A stretch of DNA of 64,000 nucleotides from Chloroflexi bacterium CSP1-4. GTDB lineage: Bacteria > Chloroflexota > Limnocylindria > Limnocylindrales > CSP1-4. Under the pieces are notes generated by a model, which saw only the letters and a list, made by a program, of their open reading frames with translations, did no database searches and was not told where the DNA came from. Of the stretch, positions 7,706 through 16,259 are shown one piece after another (position 1 is the stretch's first letter; each line of letters starts with the position of its first letter). The DNA is taken from the NCBI GenBank assembly GCA_001443375.1, contig LDXM01000009.1:1-64000 (forward strand), read 5' to 3'. The position numbers were made by a program, and so were the translations under genes.

Positions 7706-8659
7706 TCAGGCGCTGGCCATCTCCCGAGCCTCGTCCTTCTCGGCACGGTCGCGTGACCCGCCGGCGATCCGCTCGCGCACCACGAGCACCGAGCACGGCG
7801 CGTGGTGGAGGACGTTGCGCGCCACCGAGCCGAGCACCAGGCGGGCGAGACCGGTGTGCCCGCGCGTGCCCATCACGACGACGTCGGCGCCGGTCTCCCG
7901 GGCGGCCGCGACGATCTCGTGAGCGGCGTCGCCGGAGCGCACGTCCGCCTCGGCGGACAACCCCGCGCGCCGCATGCGATCGGCCGTGTCGGTGGCGATG
8001 CGGCGATGTGCCTCCACGGCCGCCTCGCGGCCTTCCCGGATCGCGTCGCCGTCCGAAGGCGCGTACTTCGTGGGGAACGCCGGCTCCCACGGCACTGGCT
8101 GGGCGGCCACGCTCAGGACGCGCAGCGGCAGTCCAGCGAAGATCGGCCAGCGCAGGAGCTTCTCGGCCGCGGCCCGCGCGCCGGCCGAACCGTCGTCGGC
8201 GAGGAGCGCCGAGGCGAACTGCCGGCGGCGCGCCACGAGCACCGGGCACGGCGCATGGTCGACGACCTCGGCCGAGACGGAGCCGAGCAGCATCTCCTCG
8301 AGGGCCCCGTGACCACGGCTGCCGACGATCACGAGGTCTGCGCCGAAGCGACGCGCCTCCTCGACGATGGCCGTCGCCGCCCGCCCGCGGATGACGGCCG
8401 ACTGGACGCTGCGCTCGCGTTCTTGGAGCCTCGCGGCGGTCGCCGCCGCGTACTCGCCGAGCTCCTGCAGGTAGCGCTGCTCGAGCTCGTCGGCGTTGGC
8501 CGGCGCGACCGCATACCAGGGTGCACCGAAGAGGGCCCCGCCGATCTCGAGGGCGGCGACGACGCGCAGCGTCGATGCCGGCGGCCACGGGATGCCGGCG
8601 GCGAGGTCGCGTGCCAGCTCGGAGGGTGTCGATCCGTCGACAGCGATGAGGATGCGCAT
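7706..8659 (-). CDS. Tandem-domain universal stress protein
   Basis: The protein has 317 residues with two UspA domains. Domain 1 (1-150) starts 'MRILIAVDGSTPSE' and domain 2 covers about 155-305. Both keep the ATP-binding signature G-2x-G-9x-G-S: 'GSRGHGALEEMLLGS' and 'GTRGHTGLARLVLGS'. Tandem Usp proteins of this size are members of the mycobacterial DosR regulon, where they bind ATP and act in growth arrest. Two DosR-box-like repeats lie in the 231-bp gap to the divergent uspA-like gene. An upstream GGAGG-like sequence supports the ATG at 8659. The biochemical role beyond ATP binding is not known. Confidence 0.9.
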   Translation of the reverse strand: MRILIAVDGSTPSELARDLAAGIPWPPASTLRVVAALEIGGALFGAPWYAVAPANADELEQRYLQELGEYAAATAARLQERERSVQSAVIRGRAATAIVEEARRFGADLVIVGSRGHGALEEMLLGSVSAEVVDHAPCPVLVARRRQFASALLADDGSAGARAAAEKLLRWPIFAGLPLRVLSVAAQPVPWEPAFPTKYAPSDGDAIREGREAAVEAHRRIATDTADRMRRAGLSAEADVRSGDAAHEIVAAARETGADVVVMGTRGHTGLARLVLGSVARNVLHHAPCSVLVVRERIAGGSRDRAEKDEAREMASA

Positions 8660-8711
8660 CGGAGGGCCTCCTTGCGCGCCAATGTTGGGTCACCGTCGGC
8701 GCGGCGACGAT

Positions 8712-8724
8712 GGCGGAATGGCCC
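8712..8724. promoter_or_regulatory. DosR-box-like site between divergent usp genes (1)
   Basis: On the minus strand this reads GGGCCATTCCGCC, one arm identical to the hydrogenase-operon site and a degenerate second arm. It lies 53 bp upstream of the tandem usp gene. Confidence 0.35.
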
Positions 8725-8764
8725 GAAGCGCAGCGCCGGACGGCCCTACGAGGAGCAGGGCTTC

Positions 8765-8778
8765 GGGCCGTTCGGACC
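8765..8778. promoter_or_regulatory. DosR-box-like site between divergent usp genes (2)
   Basis: GGGCC-GTTC-GGACC is a near-perfect 5-4-5 inverted repeat about halfway between the two divergent usp start codons, so it could serve either promoter. Confidence 0.4.
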
Positions 8779-8890
8779 GTCGGGAGGCGACCACCGGCCG
8801 TGGGAACCGCGGGGCGAGACGCGGACCATGTGAGACGTACGAGCGTCCGCCCGTCCTGACGGGCGCGAGCGGAAACGGAGCGCAGTGCAG

Positions 8891-9292
8891 ATGAAGAAGA
8901 TCCTCGTCGCCTACGACGGGGGCGAGGCGGCCCTGAAGGCGCTGAACACGGCTGCCGACCTCGCCCAGGCGCTGGGCGCCACCGTCAGCGTGGTCAGCGT
9001 CGTGCCGGTCCACGGCGGACGCATCGGCCTCGATCCATGGGACGACAGCGAGGTCCATGCCAAGGAGCTGACCGAGGCGCGCCGCCTGCTGCGCGAGCGC
9101 GGCATCGACGCCGCGCTCCTCGAGCCGGTCGGTGAGCCGGCCCCGACCATCGAGCGGATCGCTCGCGAGGGCGAGTTCGACACGATCATCCTCGGCTCGC
9201 GCCACCTCAACGCGCTCGAGCGGGTGCTCCAGGGCAGCGTGTCGGAGCACGTCGCCACGCACGCCGACGCGACCGTCGTCGTCGTTCGGTAG
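8891..9292 (+). CDS. Single-domain universal stress protein
   Basis: The protein has 133 residues and one Usp domain: 'KKILVAYDGGEAALKAL' at the N-terminus and 'IILGSRHLNALERVLQGSVSEHV' near the end. The nucleotide-binding signature is altered: the second Gly of G-2x-G is His, so ATP binding is uncertain. The ATG at 8891 has GGAG 10 nt upstream; an in-frame GTG two codons earlier is too close to it. It is divergent from the tandem usp gene and likely shares regulation with it. Confidence 0.87.
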   Translation: MKKILVAYDGGEAALKALNTAADLAQALGATVSVVSVVPVHGGRIGLDPWDDSEVHAKELTEARRLLRERGIDAALLEPVGEPAPTIERIAREGEFDTIILGSRHLNALERVLQGSVSEHVATHADATVVVVR

Positions 9293-9395
9293 AGCGTTTC
9301 ACCCGGGGGGAGCCGCCGGCCGCGGACGAGCACCGTGGCCGGCGTTCGTTCGCCCGTCGCAGGATCGACGGTCCGGGCGTTCCCCCAGTTCGCGG

Positions 9396-11063
9396 CTACG
9401 CGCCCCGGGACCGGTCCACCGAGAGCACGCGCGGGTCGGTCCGCAGGTGGACGACGGTGACGCCGTCGGCGGCGAGGGCCGCCTCGATCGCCCCGGCCAC
9501 CTCCGCATCACGCTCGACCCGTGAGGCGCGGGCGCCGCAGGCCTCGGCCACGGCCGCGAAGTCGATGGGACCCAGGTCCGTGGCCGTGACCCGCCCCGGG
9601 TGGGCCTCTTCCTGGTGCACACGGATGGTGCCATACATGCGGTTGTCGTGGACCAGCGCCACGAGGCGCAGCCGTTCGCGCACGGCCGTCTCGAGTTCGG
9701 CCATGAGCATCGCGAAGCCGCCGTCGCCGGCGAGGGCGACGACTGTCCGGTCGGGCGCGGCGACGGCGGCGCCGATGGCCGCCGGCAGCGCGTAGCCCAT
9801 CGCGCCCGATGTCGGCCCCAGGAAGCGCCCGCCCCGGGGGAGCGGCACGTGGCGCGCGGCCCAGCCGGCGAAGTTGCCCGCGTCGGTGGTGAGGATCGTG
9901 CCGTCGGGGAGCAGCGCGCGGAGCGCCCGTGCCACCGCGGCCGGATGGACGCCCCGCGGATCGGGCTGCTCACCGGCTGGGATCGCGATCGCCGCGAGGA
10001 AGGTGGCCCGGTCGGCGTCGTTCGCGGCTCGGCGGGCCATCCGGTCCGCCTCCGGCATCGGCCGCGAGACCGCCCTGGCCCCCGCCGCGGCGAGGAAGAC
10101 GCCGGCGTCGGCCCGCACGGCGACGTCCGGTGCCGGCCGGTCTCCGCTGAACCCCGGCTCGAGGTCCACGTGGACGAGGCGTGCCCCTGGGGCTGGCACG
10201 GCATACCCGAACGTGGCGATCTCGGAGAGCCGCGTGCCCACGGCCACGACGACGTCGGCGGCGACGAGCCGCTCGCGTACCGTGCGCGGCCCGGAGAGGC
10301 CACTCATCCCGAGGTACAGCCGGTGACCGTTAGGGAAGACATCGGGCCGGCGCCACGCGGCGACGACCGGCGCCTCCGCCGCCTCGGCGAAGGCGAGCAG
10401 GGCCGCCTCCGCAGCCGAGCGCAGGACGCCGGCGCCGGCGACGATGACCGGCGACCGGGCGCCCGCCAGCGCGGCCAGGACGGCGTCGACCTGGGCCGGC
10501 GACGGCGCGGGCCGGTCGGGCTCGGCGGCCGGCACGGCGAGCGGGCCCGAGACCTCTGCCTCGAGCACGTCCTCGGGGACGGCGATGAGCACCGGGCCGG
10601 GCCGACCCGAGCGGGCCAGCGAGACCATCCGCGCCGTCTCGGCGGCCAGGCGCTCGGCGTCGTCGACCTCGACGGCGGCCTTGCACAGCCGGCCGAAGGT
10701 CGCGACCTGGTCGACTTCCTGGAAGGCCTCCCGACCCCGGAACGCGCGCGGTACCTGGCCGACGACGGCGATCAGCGGGGTCGAGTCCTGGCGCGCCGTG
10801 TGGAGGGCGATGGCGAGGTTGGCGGCCCCCACCGCACGCGTCGCCAGGCAGACTGCGGGCCGCCCGGTCAGCTGGCCCACGGCCTCGGCCATGAAGCCGG
10901 CGCCGCCTTCGTGGCGGGTGGCGATGGTGCGCAGCGGCGCGTCGTGGAGCGCGTCGAGGACGCCGAGGAAGCTCTCGCCCGGGACCGTGAAGGCGAAACG
11001 GATCCCGGCCGCGGCAAGCGTCTGGACGACGGCCTGGCCGCCGGTCCGGGAGATGCCGGTCAT
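9396..11063 (-). CDS. Thiamine-diphosphate-dependent enzyme, acetolactate synthase-like
   Basis: The protein has 555 residues with the three-domain layout of the POX/AHAS family. The PYR domain (1-170) carries the catalytic Glu in 'FTVPGESFLGVL'. The central domain covers about 190-330. The C-terminal PP domain has the ThDP/Mg motif 'LAGDGGFAMLMAELETAV' followed by 'HDNRMYG'. It is not next to a small regulatory subunit or to ilv genes, so a catabolic or fermentative role is as likely as branched-chain synthesis. The ATG at 11063 starts the family match; the frame continues upstream only as shadow sequence, and no strong ribosome-binding site is visible. The substrate is not determined. Confidence 0.82.
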   Translation of the reverse strand: MTGISRTGGQAVVQTLAAAGIRFAFTVPGESFLGVLDALHDAPLRTIATRHEGGAGFMAEAVGQLTGRPAVCLATRAVGAANLAIALHTARQDSTPLIAVVGQVPRAFRGREAFQEVDQVATFGRLCKAAVEVDDAERLAAETARMVSLARSGRPGPVLIAVPEDVLEAEVSGPLAVPAAEPDRPAPSPAQVDAVLAALAGARSPVIVAGAGVLRSAAEAALLAFAEAAEAPVVAAWRRPDVFPNGHRLYLGMSGLSGPRTVRERLVAADVVVAVGTRLSEIATFGYAVPAPGARLVHVDLEPGFSGDRPAPDVAVRADAGVFLAAAGARAVSRPMPEADRMARRAANDADRATFLAAIAIPAGEQPDPRGVHPAAVARALRALLPDGTILTTDAGNFAGWAARHVPLPRGGRFLGPTSGAMGYALPAAIGAAVAAPDRTVVALAGDGGFAMLMAELETAVRERLRLVALVHDNRMYGTIRVHQEEAHPGRVTATDLGPIDFAAVAEACGARASRVERDAEVAGAIEAALAADGVTVVHLRTDPRVLSVDRSRGA

Positions 11064-11215
11064 AGTGGCGATGGTAGGGGCTGGCGGACCGCGTGTCCCC
11101 CTTCGTGACCGACGGCACTGGTGCGCGGACGCGCCACCCGCGAACATCGTCGTCGGTGGGCCGCGCGGGCCGGGCGCCCGCTCTCGCACGCCCGCGAGTG
11201 GCGAGGAGGGATCCG

Positions 11216-11758
11216 ATGGTCGTCATGTCGCCCGCCGCAACCCCCGTCAACACCCCCGTCGCCGAGCTGCTCGACTGGCTGGGCGCCCACGGCATCGCCT
11301 ACGACCTGCACGAGCACCCGCTCACCTTCACCGCGCTCGAGACGGCCCGCGTGGAGGGCCTCGATCCGCACGCCTTCGCCAAGACCCTCGCGGTCGCCGC
11401 CGCGGATGGGCAGCGGGCGCTCGTGGCCCTCGACGCCTGCGATCATCTCGACCTCTGGAAGATGGCCCACCTGCTCGGCACCGAGCGGGCGCGGCTGCTG
11501 ACCGAGGTGGAGCTGCTCGACCTCGCGCCGCGCTGCGACATCGGCGCGTTGCCGCCCGTCGGCGACCTCTTCGGCGTGCCGGTCTTCGCCGACCTCGCGC
11601 TGCGCGACGTGGAACGGCTCACCTTCCATGCTGGCAGCCATCGTCATGCCGTGCGGCTCGACCGGGCCGACTGGGAGCGGGCCGCCCGTGTCCGCTTCGC
11701 GGACCTGGCCACGCCGATGGACGAGCCCGGCTATCGCTCGGAGTGGGACTGGTCCTGA
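11216..11758 (+). CDS. YbaK/EbsC-type aminoacyl-tRNA deacylase
   Basis: The protein has 180 residues of the YbaK/ProX editing superfamily: 'NTPVAELLDWLGAHGIAYDLHEHP', the conserved Lys in 'AFAKTLAVAA', and a GALPPVGD-type loop ('DIGALPPVGDLFGVPVFAD'). These proteins hydrolyse mischarged Cys-tRNA(Pro) or related tRNAs in trans. AGGAGGG six nt before the ATG at 11216 decides the start. Its last 28 nt overlap the 3' end of the convergent Lon-like gene. Confidence 0.85.
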   Translation: MVVMSPAATPVNTPVAELLDWLGAHGIAYDLHEHPLTFTALETARVEGLDPHAFAKTLAVAAADGQRALVALDACDHLDLWKMAHLLGTERARLLTEVELLDLAPRCDIGALPPVGDLFGVPVFADLALRDVERLTFHAGSHRHAVRLDRADWERAARVRFADLATPMDEPGYRSEWDWS

Positions 11759-14166
11759 GCCGACCGTTCGGCGCTGAACGCCCGGGCCTGCTCGGCGAGC
11801 TCGGCCAGTGCCGCGGCCACCCGCCCGTTGACCGAATCGGGCGGGTACTGGCCGTCGGCGTCCGGCGCGCCGGCGGGCATCCCGGTGAGCAGCTCCAGCG
11901 CCTCGTCCGCCGTGCGCACGGCGTAGACGCGGAAGCGGCCCGCCTCGGCGGCCTCGACCACGTCGCGCCGCAGCATCAGGTTACGGACGTTCGCGGCTGG
12001 GATGATCGCCCCTTCGCCGCCGCGCCAGCCGCGCCGTTCGCACACGTCGTGGAAGCCCTCGAGCTTCTCGTCCACGCCGCCCACCGGCTGGACGTTGCCC
12101 TGCTGGTCGATCGACCCGGTCACCGCCAGCGACTGGCGGAGCGGCACCTGCCCGATCGCGGACAGGAGGGCGCAGGCCTCGGCCAGCGAGGCGCTGTCGC
12201 CGTCCACGCCAGCGTATGACTGCTCGAAGACGAGGCTGGCCTGCAGCGCGAGCGGGCGGCGCCGCGCGTAGCGCCCACCGAGGAAGCCCGTGAGGATGAG
12301 GACGCCCTTGGAGTGGATGGGCCCGCCCAGCGCGACCTCGCGCTCGATGTCGACGACCTCGCCGCGCCCGAGTCGCGCGCGGGCCGTGATGCGGCTCGGC
12401 TGGCCGAAGGCCGCTTCGCCGATCTGGACGACCGAAAGCCCGTTGACCTGGCCGACCGCCTCGCCGGACGTCTCGATGAGGATCGTGCCGCGGCCGACCT
12501 CTTCGAGCATGCGATCGCGGATGCGGCCTGCGCGCTGGCGCTGGGCGTCCACGGCGCGATCGACGTCGTCCGCCGTCACCGTCTCATGACCGGCCTCGTC
12601 CGCCCAGCGGTCGGCCTCGCGCAGGAGGTTGGTCAGGCTGCGCATGTGGGTCGACACCTTTCCGGAATCGCCGGCCAGCCGCGCCGCCTGCTCGATCACG
12701 CGCGCCACGGCCGTCGCGTCGAGCGGCCGCTCCTCGGCGCGTCGGGCGAGGGTCGCGATGAGGCGGGCGTAGAGTGCGTCCGACTCGGGTGTCCGGTCCA
12801 TCCGGTCGTCGAAGTCGGCCTGCACCTTGAACAGCTCGAGGAAGTCGGGGTCGAGTTCGCACAGCATGTAGTAGAGGAGCCGGTCGCCCACCAGCGCGAC
12901 CTTCACGTCGAGCGGGATGGGCTCCGGCTCGAGCGAGACCGTGCTGATGAGTCCGAGGGACTGGCCCAGCGACTCGATGCTGATCCTGCCGGCCCGAAGC
13001 GCTCGCTTCAGCTCCTCCCACGCGTACGGCTGGGTCAGCACCTTGCGCGCGTCGAGCACGAGGTAGCCCCCGTTGGCACGGTGCAGCGCGCCCGCGCGGA
13101 TGAGCGTGAAGTCCGTGACCAGGGCGCCGAGCTGGGCGGTGTGCTCGACGCGGCCGATGAGGTTGGCCTGGGTGGGGTGGTCCTCGTAGACGACCGGGGC
13201 CCCGCTCGTGGCGCGGTGGTCGACCAGCAGGTTCACCTGGAAGCGGCGGAAGGTCGGCGCCTCCGCGACGACCCCGCGGATGGCACTCGAGAACGTCTGG
13301 CCGGCCATGGCCGCTGCGGCGATGAACTCGTCCGCGCTGGCCACGACGTCCCGCTCGACAACATCGAGGTGCGCCAGCACCTCGGGTAGGTCGGCGAAGT
13401 CCCGGCGGAGCTCGTCGATGAGGTGGCCCACGGCGCGCTTCGTGACGTCCCGGTTGAGCGTCCGGATCGCCTCGCGCTTGCTGCGCTCCCAGCGCGGCAC
13501 CTGCTCGAGGGTACGCTCCAGCTCCTCCTCGAGCGTGGAGGTGGCGGCATTCAGGCGGGCCTGCTCGTCGGCCGACAGGCGCTTGAACTCGTCCTTGCCC
13601 AGCACCTCGCCGCCCTTCAGGGGGGCGAGGCCGAGGCCGAGCGGCGTGCTGATGACGGCCACGCCGAGCTGGCGGGCGTGGTCCTCGACCGCGGCCACGG
13701 CAAGGTCGCGCCGCCGCTTCGCCTCGTCCTCGAGAGCGGCCTTGCGGTCGCGGTACTCGTCGGTCTCGAAGGCGGCGGGGATCGCGCTGCGCAGCTCCAG
13801 CGAGAGCCGGTCCATCGCGTCACGCAGCGCTGCGCCCCGTCCGACCGGCAGCCGCAGCGCCCGGGGCCGCTGTGGCTGCTCGAAATCATGGACGTAGCAC
13901 ACGTCCGGCGGCACCGGCTCGGTCGCCGCCCGGCGCTCGAGGAACTGGCGGATGACGTGGTACTTGCCGATACCCTCGGGGCCCAGCGCGAAGAGGTTGT
14001 AGCCGTCGTGCCGCATGCCGATGGCGAAGCGGACGGCCTCCACGGCACGATCCTGCCCGACGATCTGGTCGAGGTCTTGCAGCTCGGCGGTGGTGGCGAA
14101 GCCGAGCCCGGCCGGGTCGGTGACGCGCCGCAGCGCATCGGGCAGAAGCGGTGCAGGCACATCCAT
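11731..14166 (-). CDS. Lon-like ATP-dependent protease (AAA_32/LonH type)
   Basis: The protein has 811 residues. The N-terminal half is an AAA-type module with 'FALGPEGIGKYHVIRQFL' as a degenerate Walker A (Tyr in place of the usual Thr/Ser) and an inserted helical region (about 150-300). 'HRANGGYLVLDA' (Walker B region) follows near residue 385. The C-terminal domain is a Lon protease with catalytic Ser in 'DGDSASLAEACALLSA' and Lys in 'VGGVDEKLEGFHDVC', a Ser-Lys dyad. This matches the YcbZ/LonH group rather than classical LonA. GGAGG nine nt upstream supports the ATG at 14166. The gene converges on and overlaps the deacylase gene. Its targets are unknown. Confidence 0.85.
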   Translation of the reverse strand: MDVPAPLLPDALRRVTDPAGLGFATTAELQDLDQIVGQDRAVEAVRFAIGMRHDGYNLFALGPEGIGKYHVIRQFLERRAATEPVPPDVCYVHDFEQPQRPRALRLPVGRGAALRDAMDRLSLELRSAIPAAFETDEYRDRKAALEDEAKRRRDLAVAAVEDHARQLGVAVISTPLGLGLAPLKGGEVLGKDEFKRLSADEQARLNAATSTLEEELERTLEQVPRWERSKREAIRTLNRDVTKRAVGHLIDELRRDFADLPEVLAHLDVVERDVVASADEFIAAAAMAGQTFSSAIRGVVAEAPTFRRFQVNLLVDHRATSGAPVVYEDHPTQANLIGRVEHTAQLGALVTDFTLIRAGALHRANGGYLVLDARKVLTQPYAWEELKRALRAGRISIESLGQSLGLISTVSLEPEPIPLDVKVALVGDRLLYYMLCELDPDFLELFKVQADFDDRMDRTPESDALYARLIATLARRAEERPLDATAVARVIEQAARLAGDSGKVSTHMRSLTNLLREADRWADEAGHETVTADDVDRAVDAQRQRAGRIRDRMLEEVGRGTILIETSGEAVGQVNGLSVVQIGEAAFGQPSRITARARLGRGEVVDIEREVALGGPIHSKGVLILTGFLGGRYARRRPLALQASLVFEQSYAGVDGDSASLAEACALLSAIGQVPLRQSLAVTGSIDQQGNVQPVGGVDEKLEGFHDVCERRGWRGGEGAIIPAANVRNLMLRRDVVEAAEAGRFRVYAVRTADEALELLTGMPAGAPDADGQYPPDSVNGRVAAALAELAEQARAFSAERSAQDQSHSER

Positions 14167-14245
14167 CGATCGACCCTCCGAACCCGGCCCTGGGCGGCTT
14201 CGGGGGCGAGAGTACCAGCCGGACGGCCGCATCGTGGCCGCCCGG

Positions 14246-15715
14246 TCACCCCTTGATCACCGCCAGCGGCCGCAGCCGCGCCACCGGCCGCACCAGGCCC
14301 GCGGCGGCGGAGACCCGGACGACCGCCTCGACATCCTTGTACGCGATCGACGCCTCCTCGGCCAGGAGGTCGCGCCGCTCCGCGCGCACCTCGATGCCCT
14401 GCCGGGCGAGATCGCGGGCCACGTCCACGCCCCGCAGCTGCCGGATCGCGGCGTGGCGGGACATGAGCCGCCCGGCCCCGTGGCAGCTGGAGCCGAAGGT
14501 GGCCTCCATGGCCCCCTGTGCCCCCACCGCCACGTACGAGGCGCGGCCCATGTCGCCGGGGATGAGGACCGGCTGCCCCACCGACCGGTAGGGTGCCGGG
14601 ACGTCCGGGTGCCCGGCCGGGAAGGCGCGTGTGGCGCCCTTGCGGTGGACGCAGACGTCCTCGAGCGTGCCCTCCACGAAGTGCCGCTCGAACTTGGCGA
14701 TGTTGTGCGAGAGGTCGTAGACCTGGTGGAGGCCGAGCCGCTCCGCGCTGCGCCCGAAGACCCGGGCGAACGTCTCGCGTACCGCCGCGGCGATGAGCTG
14801 GCGGTTGGCCCAGGCGAAGTTCGCCGCCGCGGCCATGGCGGCGAGGTAGGCCTCGGCCTCGGGCGAGCCGAGCGGCGCGCAGGCGAGCTGCCGATCGGGC
14901 AGCACGATCTTCAAGCGGGCCACCGTTCGGTCCATGGCCGCGAGGTGGTCGGTGCAGACCTGGTGACCCAGCCCGCGCGAGCCGCAGTGGATCATCACGG
15001 TCACGCCGCCGTGGCGCAGGCCGAGGGCCTCGGCCGCCTCGGGATCCTCGATCCGGTCGACCACCTGGACCTCGAGGAAGTGGTTGCCCGAGCCGAGCGT
15101 CCCGAGCTGCGGTGCGCCCCGTTCGTGGGCACGGGGCGACACGCCGGTCGCCTCCGCACCGGCCAGCGCGCCGTGCTCCTCGGTCCGCTCCAGGTCCTCG
15201 TGCCAGCCGTGGCCGTCCTGGACCGCCCAGGCGGCACCCCGCGTCATGACCGCGTCCAGCTCGGCCCGGGAGAGGCGCCGGCTGCCGTGCGCCCCCACGC
15301 CGGAGGGGACGGCCCGGAATAGCTCGTCCGCCAGGTGCCCCAGGATCGGGCGGACGTCCGGCTCGTCGAGGTCGGAGCGGAGCAGGCGCACGCCGCAGTT
15401 GATGTCGAAGCCGATCCCGCCAGGACTGACGACTCCGCCCTCGCGGCGCATCGCGGCCACCCCGCCCACCGGGAAGCCGTAGCCCCAGTGCACGTCCGGC
15501 ATGGCCAGCGAGGCACCCACGATCCCCGGCAGCGTGGCCACGTTCGCCACCTGCTCGAGGGCCGGGTCGTCCCGGAGCAGGGCCATCATCGCCTCGTCGG
15601 CATAGACGATGCCGTCGACGCGCATCCCGGGACGGGCATCGCGCGGGATCCGCCAGCGCGTGGCGTCGAGGCGCTCGACGGGGACGGGGCCCGTCGCGGA
15701 GGGAGCGTGTCGCAT
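14246..15715 (-). CDS. rtcB: RtcB-type RNA ligase
   Basis: The protein has 489 residues, the normal RtcB length. Motifs seen: 'MPDVHWGYGFPVGGVAAM', 'GGIGFDINCGVRLLR' (Mn-binding Cys), 'GTLGSGNHFLEVQ', 'MIHCGSRGLGHQVC', 'YDLSHNIAKFE' and the guanylylated His in 'SSCHGAGRLMSRHAA'. It joins 2',3'-cyclic-phosphate or 3'-phosphate RNA ends to 5'-OH ends using GTP and Mn. The gene for its activator archease is directly upstream (11 bp gap), so the two form an operon. This suggests RNA repair, not tRNA splicing, since bacterial tRNAs here need no such ligation. Confidence 0.95.
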   Translation of the reverse strand: MRHAPSATGPVPVERLDATRWRIPRDARPGMRVDGIVYADEAMMALLRDDPALEQVANVATLPGIVGASLAMPDVHWGYGFPVGGVAAMRREGGVVSPGGIGFDINCGVRLLRSDLDEPDVRPILGHLADELFRAVPSGVGAHGSRRLSRAELDAVMTRGAAWAVQDGHGWHEDLERTEEHGALAGAEATGVSPRAHERGAPQLGTLGSGNHFLEVQVVDRIEDPEAAEALGLRHGGVTVMIHCGSRGLGHQVCTDHLAAMDRTVARLKIVLPDRQLACAPLGSPEAEAYLAAMAAAANFAWANRQLIAAAVRETFARVFGRSAERLGLHQVYDLSHNIAKFERHFVEGTLEDVCVHRKGATRAFPAGHPDVPAPYRSVGQPVLIPGDMGRASYVAVGAQGAMEATFGSSCHGAGRLMSRHAAIRQLRGVDVARDLARQGIEVRAERRDLLAEEASIAYKDVEAVVRVSAAAGLVRPVARLRPLAVIKG

Positions 15716-15726
15716 CGCCGGCCGCC

Positions 15727-16185
15727 TCAGACGTCCAGGTAGGCCGTCAGCGCCCAGCCGCCGTCGTGGGGCTCGACCCGCAGCGCATGGTAGGTGGGCG
15801 ACTTGACCCCGACGCGTGGCCGGGCGCCATCGGGTCCGTAGGCGACCAGGCGCACGCGGGCGCGGAGCACCCACGGCGCGTCGGGGCCGCCGTGCTCCTC
15901 GATCCCCTCGACGGTGGTGGCCGCGACCGCGGCTCCGGCAGCGTCGGCGAGCCCGATCAGCTCGTCGAGCCAGGCGAAGGCGAGTCCCTCGAGGTCGGTG
16001 GCCGATCGCTCGACCCGCCGCTCCACCCATGGGGCTCCGGGGGGCACGTCGGCGGCCAGCTCGGCCAGGGCCGTCGCCGCCTCCTCGAAGAGGGCCGGAA
16101 GATCGGGCGCCTCCGCGCGCAGGCCGACGTCGGCCGTATGGGGGAGCGCCTCGTGACGGCGGCCAAGCCCGTTCGGAGCCGGCAT
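15727..16185 (-). CDS. Archease, RtcB activator
   Basis: The protein has 152 residues. The archease signature 'HEALPHTADVGLRAEAP' is at the N-terminus, 'FEEAATALAELAAD' follows, and the C-terminus ends in the conserved Asp of 'ALTAYLDV'. Archease speeds up guanylylation and multiple turnover of RtcB, encoded next. A GGGTC-GTTC-GACCC inverted repeat lies 28 bp before the start. Confidence 0.93.
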   Translation of the reverse strand: MPAPNGLGRRHEALPHTADVGLRAEAPDLPALFEEAATALAELAADVPPGAPWVERRVERSATDLEGLAFAWLDELIGLADAAGAAVAATTVEGIEEHGGPDAPWVLRARVRLVAYGPDGARPRVGVKSPTYHALRVEPHDGGWALTAYLDV

Positions 16186-16212
16186 GCTCTGGCCCTCCGG
16201 GGGACGCCCGCG

Positions 16213-16226
16213 GGGTCGTTCGACCC
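16213..16226. promoter_or_regulatory. Inverted repeat upstream of archease-rtcB
   Basis: GGGTC-GTTC-GACCC is a perfect 5-4-5 inverted repeat 28 bp upstream of the archease start. It has the same layout and spacer as other DosR-box-like sites here but T/A at the fourth arm position, so it may be a variant site or chance. Confidence 0.35.
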
Positions 16227-16259
16227 GACCGCTCGATTCTACGCCCGGCCCATCCGAGG

